Shown here: positions 10,195 through 23,400 of the stretch, one piece after another
Position numbering within the stretch: the stretch's first letter is position 1
How the letters are laid out: the number at the start of each line of letters is the position of its first letter
Source of the DNA: Enchytraeus crypticus
Taxonomy: Eukaryota; Annelida; Clitellata; Enchytraeida; Enchytraeidae
Length of the DNA stretch: 64,000 nt
Direction of reading: 5' to 3'
Assembly: GCA_905160935.1 (NCBI GenBank)
Contig: CAJHZI010000877.1
Location: 20,001-84,000 of the forward strand
The notes under the pieces: model-generated
What the model was told of the DNA's origin: nothing
Seen by the model: the letters and a program-made list of their open reading frames with translations, nothing else
Database searches by the model: none
Position numbers and translations under genes: made by a program

Positions 10195-12987
10195 GTCAAT
10201 TGTGATACGCGCATGATAATAATAACAATAACAACAATTAGAGTGCTACAATCATCAATGACAACATCGAGCACTATTGAGACAAAATCAAGCCGGCGAG
10301 CAAAAAAAGAAGGTCCAAAAACGGTGCAAATTCCAAAATCCAGAAATTCAGTCCAAAGTAAAGGGAGTTAAAGAAAGGTGGTTTAGGCGCAGGTCGCTGC
10401 TCATGGACACTGGATGGAAAAGAGAGATGGAAAAGATAGGTCTTTAACTGCTTATGGAACTGCTCATAGGAAAGCAAGGGCTGATGTGATTCAAATTAAG
10501 ATTTCCGAAGATTGGATAGAAGAGAATTCCAGATCTGAGGTGCAGCATGCTGGAAAGCACGATTAGATAGCTTAGAGCGTGAAGGTAAGCTAGGTCTCAC
10601 AAGAGTAATTAACTTAGAAGACCGAGTAATAGCAGGCTGCATCACTTTAATCAAGTGAGACATACAAGTTTGTACAGGGATGGTGATGGACTTATAGGTT
10701 AACGAAGCTGTTTTGTAAATGATACGCTCTTTAATCTTTAGCCAGTGCAAAGACTTCAAAATAGGCGTAACATGTGAGACTTGGAACTACAAAAAATTGC
10801 TCGCGCAAGAGAATTCTGAACAAACTGCAACCGATCAATCTCACAGACAGGGAGAATTAAAAACAGGGAATTGCAGTAGTCCAACTTCGATTGCACAAGA
10901 GCAGCACCAATTGTAGCAGCTGTCTCACGTGACAAATATGGACGTATTCGACGAAGATCACGGATATGGAAGAAGCATGCTTGTGAAGTTTTAGTTATGT
11001 GTTCGTGGAAGTTAGGTGTTTATCAAGGATAACACCGAGATTTCTCACAGAAGAAAACAGGTGATATTTTAATACCCGAAATGGAAATAAGGGGGAAAAA
11101 CAATCAAGAACAATTCCACGAACACACAACAGGGAAAGAAAGACGTTCCAGAAGAATATTGTGATCAATGGTATCAAAAGCGGCCGAAAGATCAAGCATA
11201 CATAATCCAGTTAAGCATTCTGTGCACATGGCATTAACAATAGAATTGCACACAGATAGAAGCACCGTTTCAGTTGAACGATGCTTAGTATAAGCAGCTT
11301 GATGCATTGATCATGATCATAGATCATTGTAAGAGAGATGAGTAGAAAGCCTCTGAAGAACAATTCTTTCAGTGAGCTTAGATATGTATGACAGATTAGA
11401 TATAGGCCTGTAATTCGACAATAATTCCTTATCCAGTGTGGGCTTTTTAAGCAATGGAGTAATAACTGCACGCTTAAAAGCGCGAGGAAATTTGCCAGTA
11501 GAGAGAGAGAGGTTAACAATCAATGTTAATACTGGAGCAAGTATGTGAATACACTTCTTTAAAAGAGAGGTTGGGATAGGATCCAAGTCACAATGTTTAG
11601 CTGGAGAGTCTAAAACTAATTTAGTAATCTCATCAATTGTAACTGGAGTGAAATTAGAAAGCTCATCTTTGGAATGATTCTCTACTGGAGTATGAGGAGT
11701 AGAGTTAGGAGCTGGAGTGATAGATTCTCTAAGATTGCTTATCTTATCTGTAAAGTATTTGGAAAATTGTTCAGGCAGTGACTCCACAGGAGTAGAAGGA
11801 AGAGAAGGAGAAATAGATCTATGTAAAAGATCATTAACGGTTTTCCATAAACTCTTGACATTCACAGCCTTACTGACCAAAGAGGAGTAATACTCTTTCT
11901 TAGCATTAGCAATAGCAGTACGATAAATCTTGTGTTGCAAATTAGAAACAGTCTTCCAAAAATCTGAATGGGTATGACGCCACTTTCTTTCAGTTCTACA
12001 GCATGCAGCCTTTAGCTTTCTCAGACCAGAAGCATACCAAGGGTTAGATTTCTTAAGCTTCTTGGTAGTTAGAGGTGCATGCTTATCAAGTAGAGATGAA
12101 AGAGTAGTGTTATACTGTTTTACTAATTCATCAAGATCATTAGCAGGAGACTTGATCAAAGTCGAATTTTCAAGATCAGAACAAAAGAGATCAAGATCAA
12201 CGTTATTTACACACCTAAATGAAACAGTAGGTGAATTTTTAATAGTATCTGGCTTAACATGATTATAAGTGAATACAACAGGAAAATGGTCTGACGGCGA
12301 GTGAGATAAAATAGTAACACTTAAAGGATCAATAGCAGAGAGACTTGGTGTAATAACAACATCAAGTGTATGATTGTCAATATGAGTAGCAACATTCACA
12401 TGTTGAACAGCATTACAAGCGGACAGCAAAGTATTAAACTGCTGAGTTAAGGGATCAAGAGGATTATCAAGGTGAATGTTGAGGTCACCTGTAATCACAA
12501 AGTCTGATTTAGAAGTAGTAAGGAAGGAGAGTAGGGTAGAAAACTCCGATAAGAAGAGAGAGAAAGGTTTGGCATAGGGGGAAGAAGATGGTGGTCGATA
12601 CACTGCAACAACATGCAGAGTACATGTGCTAAATTTACCAGTGACTGAAATTGCTTCTAATGAAGAAAATTTATGACAGTCGTTGCTAAGAAGGGTAAAG
12701 GGCTTCCTTAGTAGGAGAGCAACTCCACCACCCTTAGCACCAGATATCCTAGAGTCACAATTTGCAATAAACATATCATAACCTGGAGGAAGAATAGACA
12801 TCAATTCAGAAGGAGTGGTTATAGAGGATAGCCAAGTTTCACTGATAGCAAAACAGTCAAACTTGTGAGTCTCAGCCAAATCATGCAAAGCAATGATATG
12901 GTCTGAGTTATAGAGGGATCGGTTGTTAAGAGAGCAAAGAGAAATATTGCTTCGAAGAGAATTAACCGGAATTCTCGATCGAAACAT
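10195..12987 (-). mobile_element. L2/CR1-like LINE (L2-a), internally deleted
   Basis: The ORF from 12987 (556 codons) encodes an apurinic-type endonuclease: CFAISETWLS, GGGVALLLRKPF, VVAVYRPPSS, VITGDLNIHLD, SPSDHFPVVF. It enters the reverse transcriptase (NYRPISNLSYISKLTE) and breaks near 11317. A second frame gives STETVLLSV and LDLSAAFDTIDHNILLERL, the first catalytic Asp motif. The palm with the YxDD motif is missing, and sequence resumes at the thumb (VRNLGVILDKHL, RDLRRIRPYLSRETAA, VQSKLDYCNSL, LKSLHWL). The 3' end at 10.2-10.38 kb is the dispersed signature TCGATGTTGTCATTGATGAT, followed by (GTT)n. Inactive. It is the most complete copy of its family here. Confidence 0.9.
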
Positions 12988-14012
12988 GCTTACAAAACTG
13001 GCAAATCAGTAATTGTAAACAATGCAGAAAGTACAATAATATAAATTACAATATAGTTATACACAAATTACATTAAAAAAAACAGATATGCAATAATTAA
13101 CTAATAAACGTAAACACAATAACTTTAACAATTTAAACACTAAAAGCAATATAAAATAACGTGTAACGGATCAACTATAACGGTAAATAACGGTCAAAAC
13201 TGCAAATTGATTTTTCAACAAAATAACTATATAACAGAATAACAAAATAACATAGAACTATTAACTAAGTTAATAGTGCGCCAATGTACTTAATAAAGTC
13301 TAAAACTATTCACTCAAGACGCTAAATTTCAACAAAATTCTATTTATTTATTATAAATCAATAAATAAACAGTCCTGTCAACACATGACGTCACGCAGAA
13401 ATCAATTATGATAAATAAATAATAAAATATTAATAATATAGCTAATTTAATCTTGATTTATAAAGCATTGTTTGTATTTGTACTACTATGACATTATCTT
13501 CTCGAATAGAGTATACTGTAATTATGTTCGTATTTTTCATTTCGTATATTACCTATCTGTGGTTGTCAGATTGTTTTGAAATAAACGAAGATATATACCA
13601 TCAGTTTGTTATAAACCAGTGCTGAATCGAATAGTAGATTATGCATCAATGCATAGGCAAAATAGGCTGTTACTAAATATCATCCTGAACGGTCTACTCT
13701 ACTTTATAGTAAACCAGTGCGGAATCGATTAACAAGAGGTCATAAGCATTAGTGCCTTAAAGCAGGTTACATTGTCGTACAGTGGGTTACACACTAGTAG
13801 AGCAATAGACCAGAGAAGTTTCAAATGCATCACACTATGAGATGACTTCCACAGCAAGAGTCAATAAACTGCGAATTGCATTAAACAACGTGATTTTTTA
13901 CATTTATAACACAAATTATTCTCAAATAGTAGAAACCAAACCAGCTTGCGGAGCGCTGTAATGTTAATGGATGCATTTATAACTCACTGAGGCAGTACTG
14001 CTGGGCTAAATT
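12988..14012. other. probable 5' UTR of the LINE and intergenic DNA
   Basis: A-rich sequence just upstream of the LINE ORF (on its strand) may be its 5' UTR. At 13610-13740 the phrase TATAAACCAGTGCTGAATCG recurs with slight changes about 105 bp later (TAGTAAACCAGTGCGGAATC). No gene was recognised. Confidence 0.45.
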
Positions 14013-14015
14013 TAG

Positions 14016-14095
14016 TAAAGCTAATGTTAACGTCAGTTTCTTCACTCGAGGGTGATGTCAGTGACGGGGCGAGCCCAGGATTAACCCAACAGAAA
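14016..14095 (-). mobile_element. SINE-1, truncated copy
   Basis: AGCTAATGTTAACGTCAGTT, then GTCAGTGACGGGGCGAGCCC; ends before the tRNA-like A box. Confidence 0.85.
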
Positions 14096-14164
14096 TGAAT
14101 GATGTGAATTGATATGAGCAGATATGAATTATCAAATCATATGAATTTAAATCCTTTCACACCT

Positions 14165-14310
14165 ATAGAACTGAGCCGATGGTTTGCTGGCAAGTTGTCC
14201 GACAGAGGAAGAGTAGGTGCAGGGTTCAAATCCAGTGCTCTTCCCGTCACTGACATGCAATCGAGCAGGAAACTGACTTGGCTTTAGCCTTTAGTTTTTA
14301 GCCCATCCCT
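14165..14310 (+). mobile_element. diverged SINE-1-like copy
   Basis: Forward copy with a tRNA-like head (GAGCCGATGGTTTGCTGG), B box GGGTTCAAATCC, CCCGTCACTGACATG and tail AGGAAACTGACTTGGCTTTA. More diverged than the others, so possibly an older subfamily. Confidence 0.65.
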
Positions 14311-14404
14311 ATTGTTCTTCCATCCCTTTTTTTCTTTGACCTCTCCTATCTAACCATTGAACAGGTACTGAGACCAACACGTAAATCTCCATTCCACTAG
14401 TACT

Positions 14405-14540
14405 CTTCCTCGGACTGACTTCCCGGATTTTGGCTTGCACAGTTTTGGACTCCACACTCTGCTCATCATATTCGATTTGATACCATAGTGCTCAATGTTG
14501 TCATGGACGACAGTAGCAATCTAATTCTATTGTTGTTGTT
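14405..14540 (+). mobile_element. L2-a LINE 3' end fragment
   Basis: GGATTTTGGCTTGCACAGTT, then TACCATAGTGCTCAATGTTG and TAGCAATCTAATTC followed by TTGTTGTTG: the 3' UTR signature of the 10.2-13.0 kb LINE. Confidence 0.8.
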
Positions 14541-14544
14541 GTTC

Positions 14545-15127
14545 CGGCGTCCGATAAAACGTCTGTCTCTATCAAGCATGAATTGACTTTCCTGTACTAG
14601 GCCTGTATATAGGCTGTCTCGCTCTGATAAACACCTGCTAGGCCTAGTCACCTAGCAACTACTGTTGTTTATAGTCCCATAGATTGAAGATAGGTTGACC
14701 ACGTGTAGAGAGTTTTATTAGCGATCCTATTATAGTGTATGCTAATGATATTAAACCCCATTGAAAACACCGATAGACGAAAGTGATTTCACTTTTATGT
14801 AATTTAGATGAAGTATAATTATGGTATTAAATGTAATTTGATCTTTGTTAAATTATCTATGTTTATTTAGTGACTAGGTTATTGCTGTACTTTCATTTAG
14901 CTAATTACGTATATATTATTAAAATTTTGAAGATTAAAATGTGTGTAACAATAGTAGTATTTTGTCCTAAATAATAGACTAAATTCTTGTTATGTGCTCT
15001 AGCCATAAATACTCGAATCTTAACGTATTTTACCCGATTGAACGAATTATCAGAGGGCGCTAAACATTGCTAAACATTTTTTTATAGAGATGCTTTCTGA
15101 TTGGTCAAATAATAAAATTTGAAAGAG

Positions 15128-15130
<3 letters not shown>
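14545..15130. other. intergenic upstream of gene A
   Basis: AT-rich sequence with no recognised exon or repeat; lies 0.6-1.2 kb upstream of the gene A start codon. Confidence 0.45.
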
Positions 15131-15132
<2 letters not shown>

Positions 15133-15162
<30 letters not shown>

Positions 15163-15323
15163 GTATATATATATATATATAATATATATATATATATATA
15201 CGTATATATATATATATAATATATATATTATTATTATATATATATATATATATAATATATATATATATTATATATATATACGTATATATCTATATATACG
15301 TATATATAATATAATATAATATA

Positions 15324-15404
<81 letters not shown>
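15133..15404. repeat. (TA)n microsatellite with ACGTATA interruptions and (GA)n end
   Basis: Repeated TATA blocks separated by ACG, ending in AGAGAGAG. It lies 330 bp upstream of the gene A ATG. Confidence 0.95.
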
Positions 15405-15405
<1 letters not shown>

Positions 15406-15737
15406 CAAAGACATTTAACCTAACAAATCCTTACGCGTATCACAGGTCGTTAATTTAAAGCGTCGGATCACCTGCGTTCAAATAATTTCTGCATTTCTGC
15501 TCCATTGCTCTGTTTGTCTTATCAGATATGATTTAAAACATTTTTAAATTAAAACTAAAATACTCTTGCGTAAAAATATAAAACTGATCTAATCAACTGC
15601 TGAATGAGGAACGAAGCATGACATCAGTTAATTAGCTATTTATTACTAATATTTAATTATTTATTTAATATTTAATTATTTATTTGTCGTTTATCAGGAC
15701 TTTTGTTAAAAACTGTTACCAGCACAACTAAGCTCAA

Positions 15738-16172
15738 ATGTCTGTAAATCGCTACCAGCGAATACCCCCGATTACGTCGAAAACATCAAACAAAAAGATT
15801 TCAGCAAAAAACAAAATGCAAGCACCTGCTAAAAATACGAAATCCAAAGTGAAAACTCCGGCAAAGGAAGAAGAAACGAAATCGAAAGAAATTGTCGATA
15901 TTACTCAGGAGAAACGTGAAGACGATAAAGAGATGAATGAAGAGGAAATAATTGATTATGAGCAATTAGTCAATCAAAAAAATGATATGTCTGGAGAGTT
16001 GGAGTTATTGAAGAAGAAAATAAAGAAGGTTTTAAATAAACCAGAGACGCTGTTAATAGGAGACTGCTATTTGATTTATCACATCTGTGAGAAATGGGGA
16101 CGAGACGCGGAACATGAGAAAAGTTTTTCTGCTAAAATGGCTGATCTGGGGTATGCGGAGATGATGCTAGAA
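15738..16172 (+). CDS. gene A exon 1: N-terminal charged region and first ARM helices
   Basis: ATG at 15738 is the first in frame. 145 codons; the frame stays open 7 codons past the donor GAA|GTATGT at 16173 and then stops, which could mislead into calling a 151-aa gene. Joining to exon 2 gives [15 protein letters not shown], matching [14 protein letters not shown] in gene B. Confidence 0.85.
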
Positions 16173-16809
16173 GTATGTGATACATTTCTGTAAAATAATA
16201 GAAATTAATAATGACGTTTAGCGTCGCTTTCTGTAACGATATATTTTAATTATCGAGTGAGGAAACTGACGTTAACATTAGCTTTACCATCTTTTGTTAT
16301 TAAATATATTTTCATTTACTTATGTGGAGTTAGATTAAAATTTACTGGGAACATTGATAGTAAAATAGGCTAATGGTTTAAGTTGGTTTGCTCATCAAGG
16401 GACCATGTAATGTAAAGCTCACGACTACAGTCCATTCCTCTTTTATTCATTGCACTTTTTAATTTAATTCTTAAATTGATTGTTATAATAAGGCCTATCC
16501 CATTGATGGGCCTACCCCGCCCCATATAGCCTTAATAAAGTTCCTCAGCGCAAAATGTTTCCAAATATTAATCTTCGAATATATAATTCAACCGTCAGAG
16601 GCGCAATCAGCCAAAATTTATATGTTATTATGCTCCAATAAGTCGCCATTCTTTTAGAACGCTATCCCATTTGAGCTACCGTCACTTGGACTAAATCTCA
16701 TAAGGGCTTTCAGCCTCAAAGCTCACAACAGTTCATTACTGAGCGCGAAATGATGATATAGCATATAACTAATAAATAAAATAATAAAAAAATAAATATA
16801 AATAATAAC

Positions 16810-16841
<32 letters not shown>

Positions 16842-18189
16842 ATAAGAAGTATGAATAATAATTAGAGCGTATTGAGAAGTATGCGACATGACTAGACAAG
16901 TTAGCTTAGATATGTGTTTACCGTTATGTTCAGAAGCCTATAGGCTTATCTTGAAGAAAATTGTTGTTTGCACGAACTCGACTGACCTTTATGCACCGGC
17001 AGCTTCTGGTCTACATAACGAGCATATGAAACCTTATAGCCTAGCAGTCTAGCAATCAACAGTCTAATAGCCTATAGTCTACCAGTCAATAGCCTAGCAG
17101 TCTAGCAGTCTAATAGCCTAACAGTCTAGCAATCAACAGTCTAATAGCCTAACAGTCTAGCAGTCAATAGCCTAGCAGTCTAGCAGTCTAATGGCCTAAC
17201 AGTCTAGCAATCAACAGCCTAGTAGCCTAACAGTCTAGCAATCAACAGCCTAGTAGCCTAGCAGTCTAATAGCCTAACAGTCTAGCAATCAACAGCCTAA
17301 TAGCATAACAGTCTAGCAGTCAACAGTCTAATATCCTAACAGTCTAGCAGTCAACAGTCTAATAGCCTAACAGTCCAGCAGTCAACAGCCTAAAAGCCTA
17401 ACAGTCTAGCAGTTAACAGCCTAATAGCCTAACAGTCTAGCAGTCAACAGTGTAATAGCCTAACAGTCTAGCAGTCAACAGCCTAGTAGCCTAACAGTCT
17501 AGCAGTCAACAGCCTAATAGCCTAACAGTCTAGCAATCAACAGCCTAGTAGCCTAGCAGTCTAATAGCCTAACAGTCTAGCAGTCAATAGCCTAGCAGTC
17601 TAATAGCCTAGTAGCCTAGCAGTCTAATAGCCTAACAGTCTAGCAGTCTAATAGCCTAATAGCCTTGCAGTCTAATAGTCTAGCAGTCTAATAGCCTAGC
17701 AGTCTAATAGCCTAACTGTCTAGCAGCCCGCACACAATATCTTAGGGCTAGTTCTCTCAGAGAAATCTCTTCAGTGCACTAATCTACAACAACAATCCCA
17801 ACAACAATACAATCCGTAGCCCAGGAGTCGATGATCCAGTAGATTAGCCGAGTTATGGATTGCAGCAGCCAACCAGTCAAGGTATATTATAAAAACGTTG
17901 GTCGATGCGTCGTAACCAGCTGTATCAAATGACACGTATCAGATAACACAACACGTATCAAATAATACTTATCAGATAACACGTATCAAATAACACGTAT
18001 CAAATAACACGTATCAAATAACAATATAAGATTACACGTATCAAATAACACGTATCAGGTAACACGAATAGCATAGCATAGCAGAGTATGCACTTATTTA
18101 TTTTATTACATTGTATCTAACACATTCTATTCTATTCATATTCTAGTCTATTCGTATCCCGAACCTAGTTAAACTGGGATTAAAGGAAA

Positions 18190-18223
<34 letters not shown>

Positions 18224-20337
18224 GTATCTAACACGTTCAGGTTTGGAAGAACCACTTCAGCGAATCTCTGATGTCTGAGGAAGGCTCAGTCCAGTCTCTG
18301 GTGACGATGCTCCAATACTGCTTCTGGAACTTCACAGACAAGAGTGATGAGTTCTGTGGAAAAGCTCTCCAGGTGAGCTAATCAACGTGGTCTAGTGGTA
18401 GCGTCTCGGCTTTATCACTCAGTGGTCGAGAGTTCAACAGTCAGCTCTGATTTAATTTAGTTATAACAGCCATCAATCCAGCCACATATTACCACATATT
18501 ACCACATACAACCACACATTACCACAAATTACCAGACATTGCCACATATTACCACTTAATATCACATACTATCACTCCTATTCTGATCGACTTCAAGTTT
18601 TACGTAATATCTGAAATTAGATAATGATATTTGATTATAATGATTATTTGATATTAATGTCTTTAATTAATATTTGGCTCTTTGATTTGAAATATTGAAA
18701 TATCATTAATCTCACTATTGAATTGCTGGATCAAGAAGAATTAGTTTTGTAAGGCGATTGCTTCGTCCAATGACAAAAATCTTTTGATCACATATAAATG
18801 GCAATCCCTTTAAATGATCTTAACTTTACAGCACATGGCGTTTTTGTCCATAGAAAATATACTCACTAAGATAAACTTTCGTTGTCTTAAAAATGCTGAA
18901 TAAGCGCAGATCAGCTTAATTTCGAAGCACGGACTGTACATGTACATTTATTTACATATACATGTATTTACAATTTGACAGCTGTCTCTACCTTTTCGCA
19001 GTAAATTAATTATTTACAGTAATTGACGCAAAATTAATAATGAGAAAGAACGGTGAGATTAATTACGTATATATTGTGAGACTAAATTTCATGAATCTGT
19101 CTAAAATTAAGAAAATAAAATTAATCTATTAATTTCTCAACAGTTCTGTGCTATTCCTCTAATCAAACAATAACTCGTTCAGTCATTCATTTAATCAGTA
19201 CTAAAATCAAACACTCAAACCATCTATCAATCAATTAGTCAATAAATTCAATCATGCAGTTCGCCAATTAATCAATCTATCTACATATCAACCAGTCAAT
19301 CAATATTCCTATCAATCAATCAATCGAGTAATTAATTGATTAATTATTCAATCATTTTAGATCGAAGTTCACAAGGACCTGTTCAAGTATCTCAGAACTG
19401 ATCCGCTAAATCCGCAGAAGATGAACGATAATATGCGGAGTGGAACGGCTCAAGCTTTCATAGGAATATTACACAATATAATCCGCAGAGTTTCAGGTGA
19501 AATACTCTGATATATGTAATCAAAATTTCTGTATTACTTCTTTGGGCCTTCGTTCAATTCAACAATGCAGCAATTTACATCTGCCTATTTGTAGGTTCTA
19601 AACAATATACATTTTCACGCTCATTCTTATTCTATTAACGACAAATTGGTTTGTAGCTTCAAGAGTTCCAATTTATCTCGATGTTACAGCTCATGCTTAA
19701 AATTATCTCTCTCTCTCTCTCTCTCAAAAGTTCCGCCAAATGGCAGCACAAGGTACATATTCACATTAAGCCCGCTCCCACGTTCCATACAAAGCGCTCC
19801 ATGGATCAGCAAGTTAATCGCTTCACAATTACTCCGCCTTTCATTTGATGATGATTCACTAACTGATTGATTGATTGGCTTAATTGTCTACATGCAGAAG
19901 CCAGAGAACCGTTCAGAAGTTGTCAAGGAGTGGATATAATGCAGGAATTTCGTCAGTGTGGAAACCCCATCATCGCCATTGTAGCCCTGATGGTTCAAGC
20001 CTTCCTAGTCACCGAGGCTGAGAACGAAAAGATCAACTCTGAGATGGATACATTTAAACTTCTCGTGTCCATTCTCGACTGTTCCATAAAAAACGAATCT
20101 TACCAGGGACTGAGCTTTGCTCCTATTGAAATCATAGAAGTGATTAATAAACTAGCGGTTAATGATAGCAACAAGGTTAGAATAGTTGACTCCGGGGCTC
20201 TGCCGTTTTACGTCAAGATGCTGGGCGGGGTGTTCAGGATAGAAGTCCGGAGAGCGGCGGCGAATGGATTGTGGATACTGTCGTTCAAATGTCGCTACTC
20301 CGTCCAGAAAGAATCCGGGTGTATAACAGGTAGAGAG

Positions 20338-20368
<31 letters not shown>

Positions 20369-20377
20369 TATCTATCT

Positions 20378-20420
<43 letters not shown>

Positions 20421-23400
20421 TTTAACGACCACTTCGTCATCAGAAGAGGATGCTAGTAAAATGATAGAATGAATTTATTCATTTTCAGCGGATAGGAAAG
20501 AATGTGACATCCTGATAAAAAAAACTGAAGCTAATGTTAACGTCAGTTTCCTCACTCGAAAGCGATGTCAGTTACGGGCGAGCCCAGGATTCGAACCCGC
20601 ACATACTGATCCGCGGTCGAATAACTTACCGATATCGCCATTGGCTCCAGCCAGTGATCAAACAATAATGATCCTGATGGATTTTTTTCTTCATTCGTAC
20701 CAGTAAAATGAATTTGGAATTATATTTACAGCATAATTTAATTTTAAAAATTCATCCATCCAGATATTATGAGATTGCTAGATGTAGCATAGCCTGCTTT
20801 TGAATTGAAATATGGTTGACTTTTTTACTAAATACTATAAAATTAGATAAATACTTTATCTTAAACTGCTACATTATATTTTTATTTTTATATTCTCTAG
20901 TAAACCTTTTTATCTTGCTTCTTTTCGTTCTGCATAGGCGACTTATAATAAGTACACATGGTTATGCCTAGAATAATTTCAATAGTTACAAAAGGATCCA
21001 TTACAGAAGCGCTCATTACTACAAAGGTTACTCAAAATTAATGGCTCGGTATAGATTGTTCTACATCAAAAACCTCAACATCTTTCTTCATCAGGACATT
21101 AAAGTTTAGCAGCTATTTAAACGATAATCATATAGCGGCTGGATTAATACATGTATTAATGGAAACCCATCCGATTAATTACTACACAGGATGTGTTCTT
21201 TCGATTCAGGTGAGTCGAAAGAACAAATCCTGTGTAGTAAAGAAAAGCGCATCGGCTCTAATTTCACTTACTTTGTAACGATTAAATGATAAATAAATAT
21301 CTTCCTGCAATGAGCTTCAAGATCTGCTGTAAATGTTTGCAGTCTATTTGCGAATGTTTGTAAAACACTTGAGTTCCGTTGAACAGATTCTGTAAGACTG
21401 GCTTAGTTTATAATGACTTCAAGGCTATTTAACATTTATAGGCTGGGATGTAAAGTAGACTATTTAGTGTACAGAGATTGGTTTCCATGCTACATAACCT
21501 ATATAATATTATCAAGGTAAGTATACTGCAGTAAGGTATGAGGATGCTCAGCAGATCTTAGAGAATAAAAAGCTAATGTTAACGTCAGTTTCCTCACTCG
21601 AAAGCGATGTCAGTGATGAGCGAGCCCAGGATCTGAACCCCGCACATAATGATCCGCGGTCGAGTATCTACCGAGTATCATCGCCACTGGCTCCAGCCAT
21701 AATATATACTGACAATTCTGATAAACAGCGTGAGAGATATCTTCATGGATAGGAATTGAATCATATTTATTTCACTTTAGGTTACATCATACGCAAGTAA
21801 AACATGAGATAAAGTGAAAAAGGACACAAAGGCCACGAAAGCACTGACATGTGCCCTAAACGATTATATCCAAAATAAACCATATAAAGTAGTTAAATCT
21901 TACAGCAATTCAAGTCATTCGATCAATACAGCATATTTCTACATGCTTCACAATACCCGTACACATATGTCATCATGAACGGGTATGTGACTGTGCTGTT
22001 ACTCTGACTGTGTCCAGGTCTGAAGGCAGTGTTGAGTAGGACTGATGATGAAGAACTGAAGAGATGCTGTGAAGGGGCTCTGTGGATACTGGAAGAGAAG
22101 GATCAGCAGGGTGGAAAACATTCCAGGGAAAAAAGTGACCTGAAGAAATCTACACTAAAGAAGAAAGAGTTAGATGAAACATCAAAGACACAATCAGGTA
22201 TGTTGGTTGTTAACAAATTCAAAATAGAGTAGTTAACTCTGTATACTAAGAGAATTAAAAAACGTAAACTCGTATTATAGTGAAAAGATCAACTACGTTG
22301 ATATCTATCACTTTAATATCACATATTAAAACCGTTAGGCTAGTTAGTCCATTTTCCATGTATCCAGTCCAGTGAACGTCCGAGATTTTACTCTCAGATC
22401 AGCGCGTAAAATCTCGGACGTTCACTGGACTGGATGCACGGAAATTCCTGCAGATCTTTCAGTCTAGTGCTTGGAACGCATTGGTATATCTAACGTATGA
22501 GTTAATCCACTAATAATTGTACGACTTTTCTAGTGATGTCGTTCCAACATATAGAAAATATGTCTTGCCATTCATTCAGTGAAAGAACGGTTAGAATGTC
22601 TGACTTTAGATCAATATGTGCTGAGCTCGACATCTGTGAAGGTTGTTCTTTCACTGTTTCTTTTAAAGTAAAGCTAAAAAGCTAATGTTAACGTCAGTTT
22701 TCTCACTAGAAGGCGATGCCAGTGATAGACGAGCCCTGTCGGTAAGATACTCGATTTTCAAATGGCTAAGTTGTTTTTAAATTTTAATTTATCTCTAATG
22801 GTCTTTACCATCGCGGTAAATGCTCAACATTTGAAATTCCAAAACTAACTCTTTCTTGCCACTATGTTGTACAAATAGTGGAGGAAGGTCATGTGTTCAT
22901 AAGCTATCAGTGGGACTACAAGGACACGGTGCTGGAAGTGAGGGACAGGTTGAAGGAAGCTGGAATTAAAGTCTGGATTGACGAGGACGATATGTGTAAG
23001 ATTTTCAACTTTTATTCTCTAACTCTAATATGCGCAGTACTTCTCTAGTTTGTTGAAAAGTTTATGGCAATCAACGACACACAAACAGCATATTGTAGTA
23101 TACATGTATAGTGAGCTGGGCATTACATTTAGTTGATAAAATGTTAAAGATTTTTAAGTATTGAAAGGATTGATTGTTTGACTAGTAGCTTTTCGCTTTT
23201 CGATATTATTGCTTGAGGGTCTGATCAGTTTATTACTTGAACAAATTAACTAATTTCATGATTTAATTGTTGGCTGATTGAATGATTGACTAATTTACTG
23301 ACGGATCGATGATAGATTGAAATATTGATCGATGAATCTATGTATTGATTAATTGGTCAAATTGATTGATTGAATTATTGATTGATGAATCAATGTATTG

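Noticed and set aside
10195..12987. Intact, active LINE
   Set aside because: The reverse transcriptase palm with YxDD is missing and frames are broken.
16141..16193. Single-exon gene of 151 aa at 15738-16193
   Set aside because: The last seven codons lie beyond a GTATGT donor; splicing to 18241 restores homology with gene B.
17030..17735. Possible CRISPR-like array
   Set aside because: Eukaryotic context, and the units are permuted words with no unique spacers; an ordinary minisatellite.
18385..18450. Functional tRNA gene
   Set aside because: A- and B-box-like words are present, but no complete cloverleaf could be read; a SINE head is more likely.
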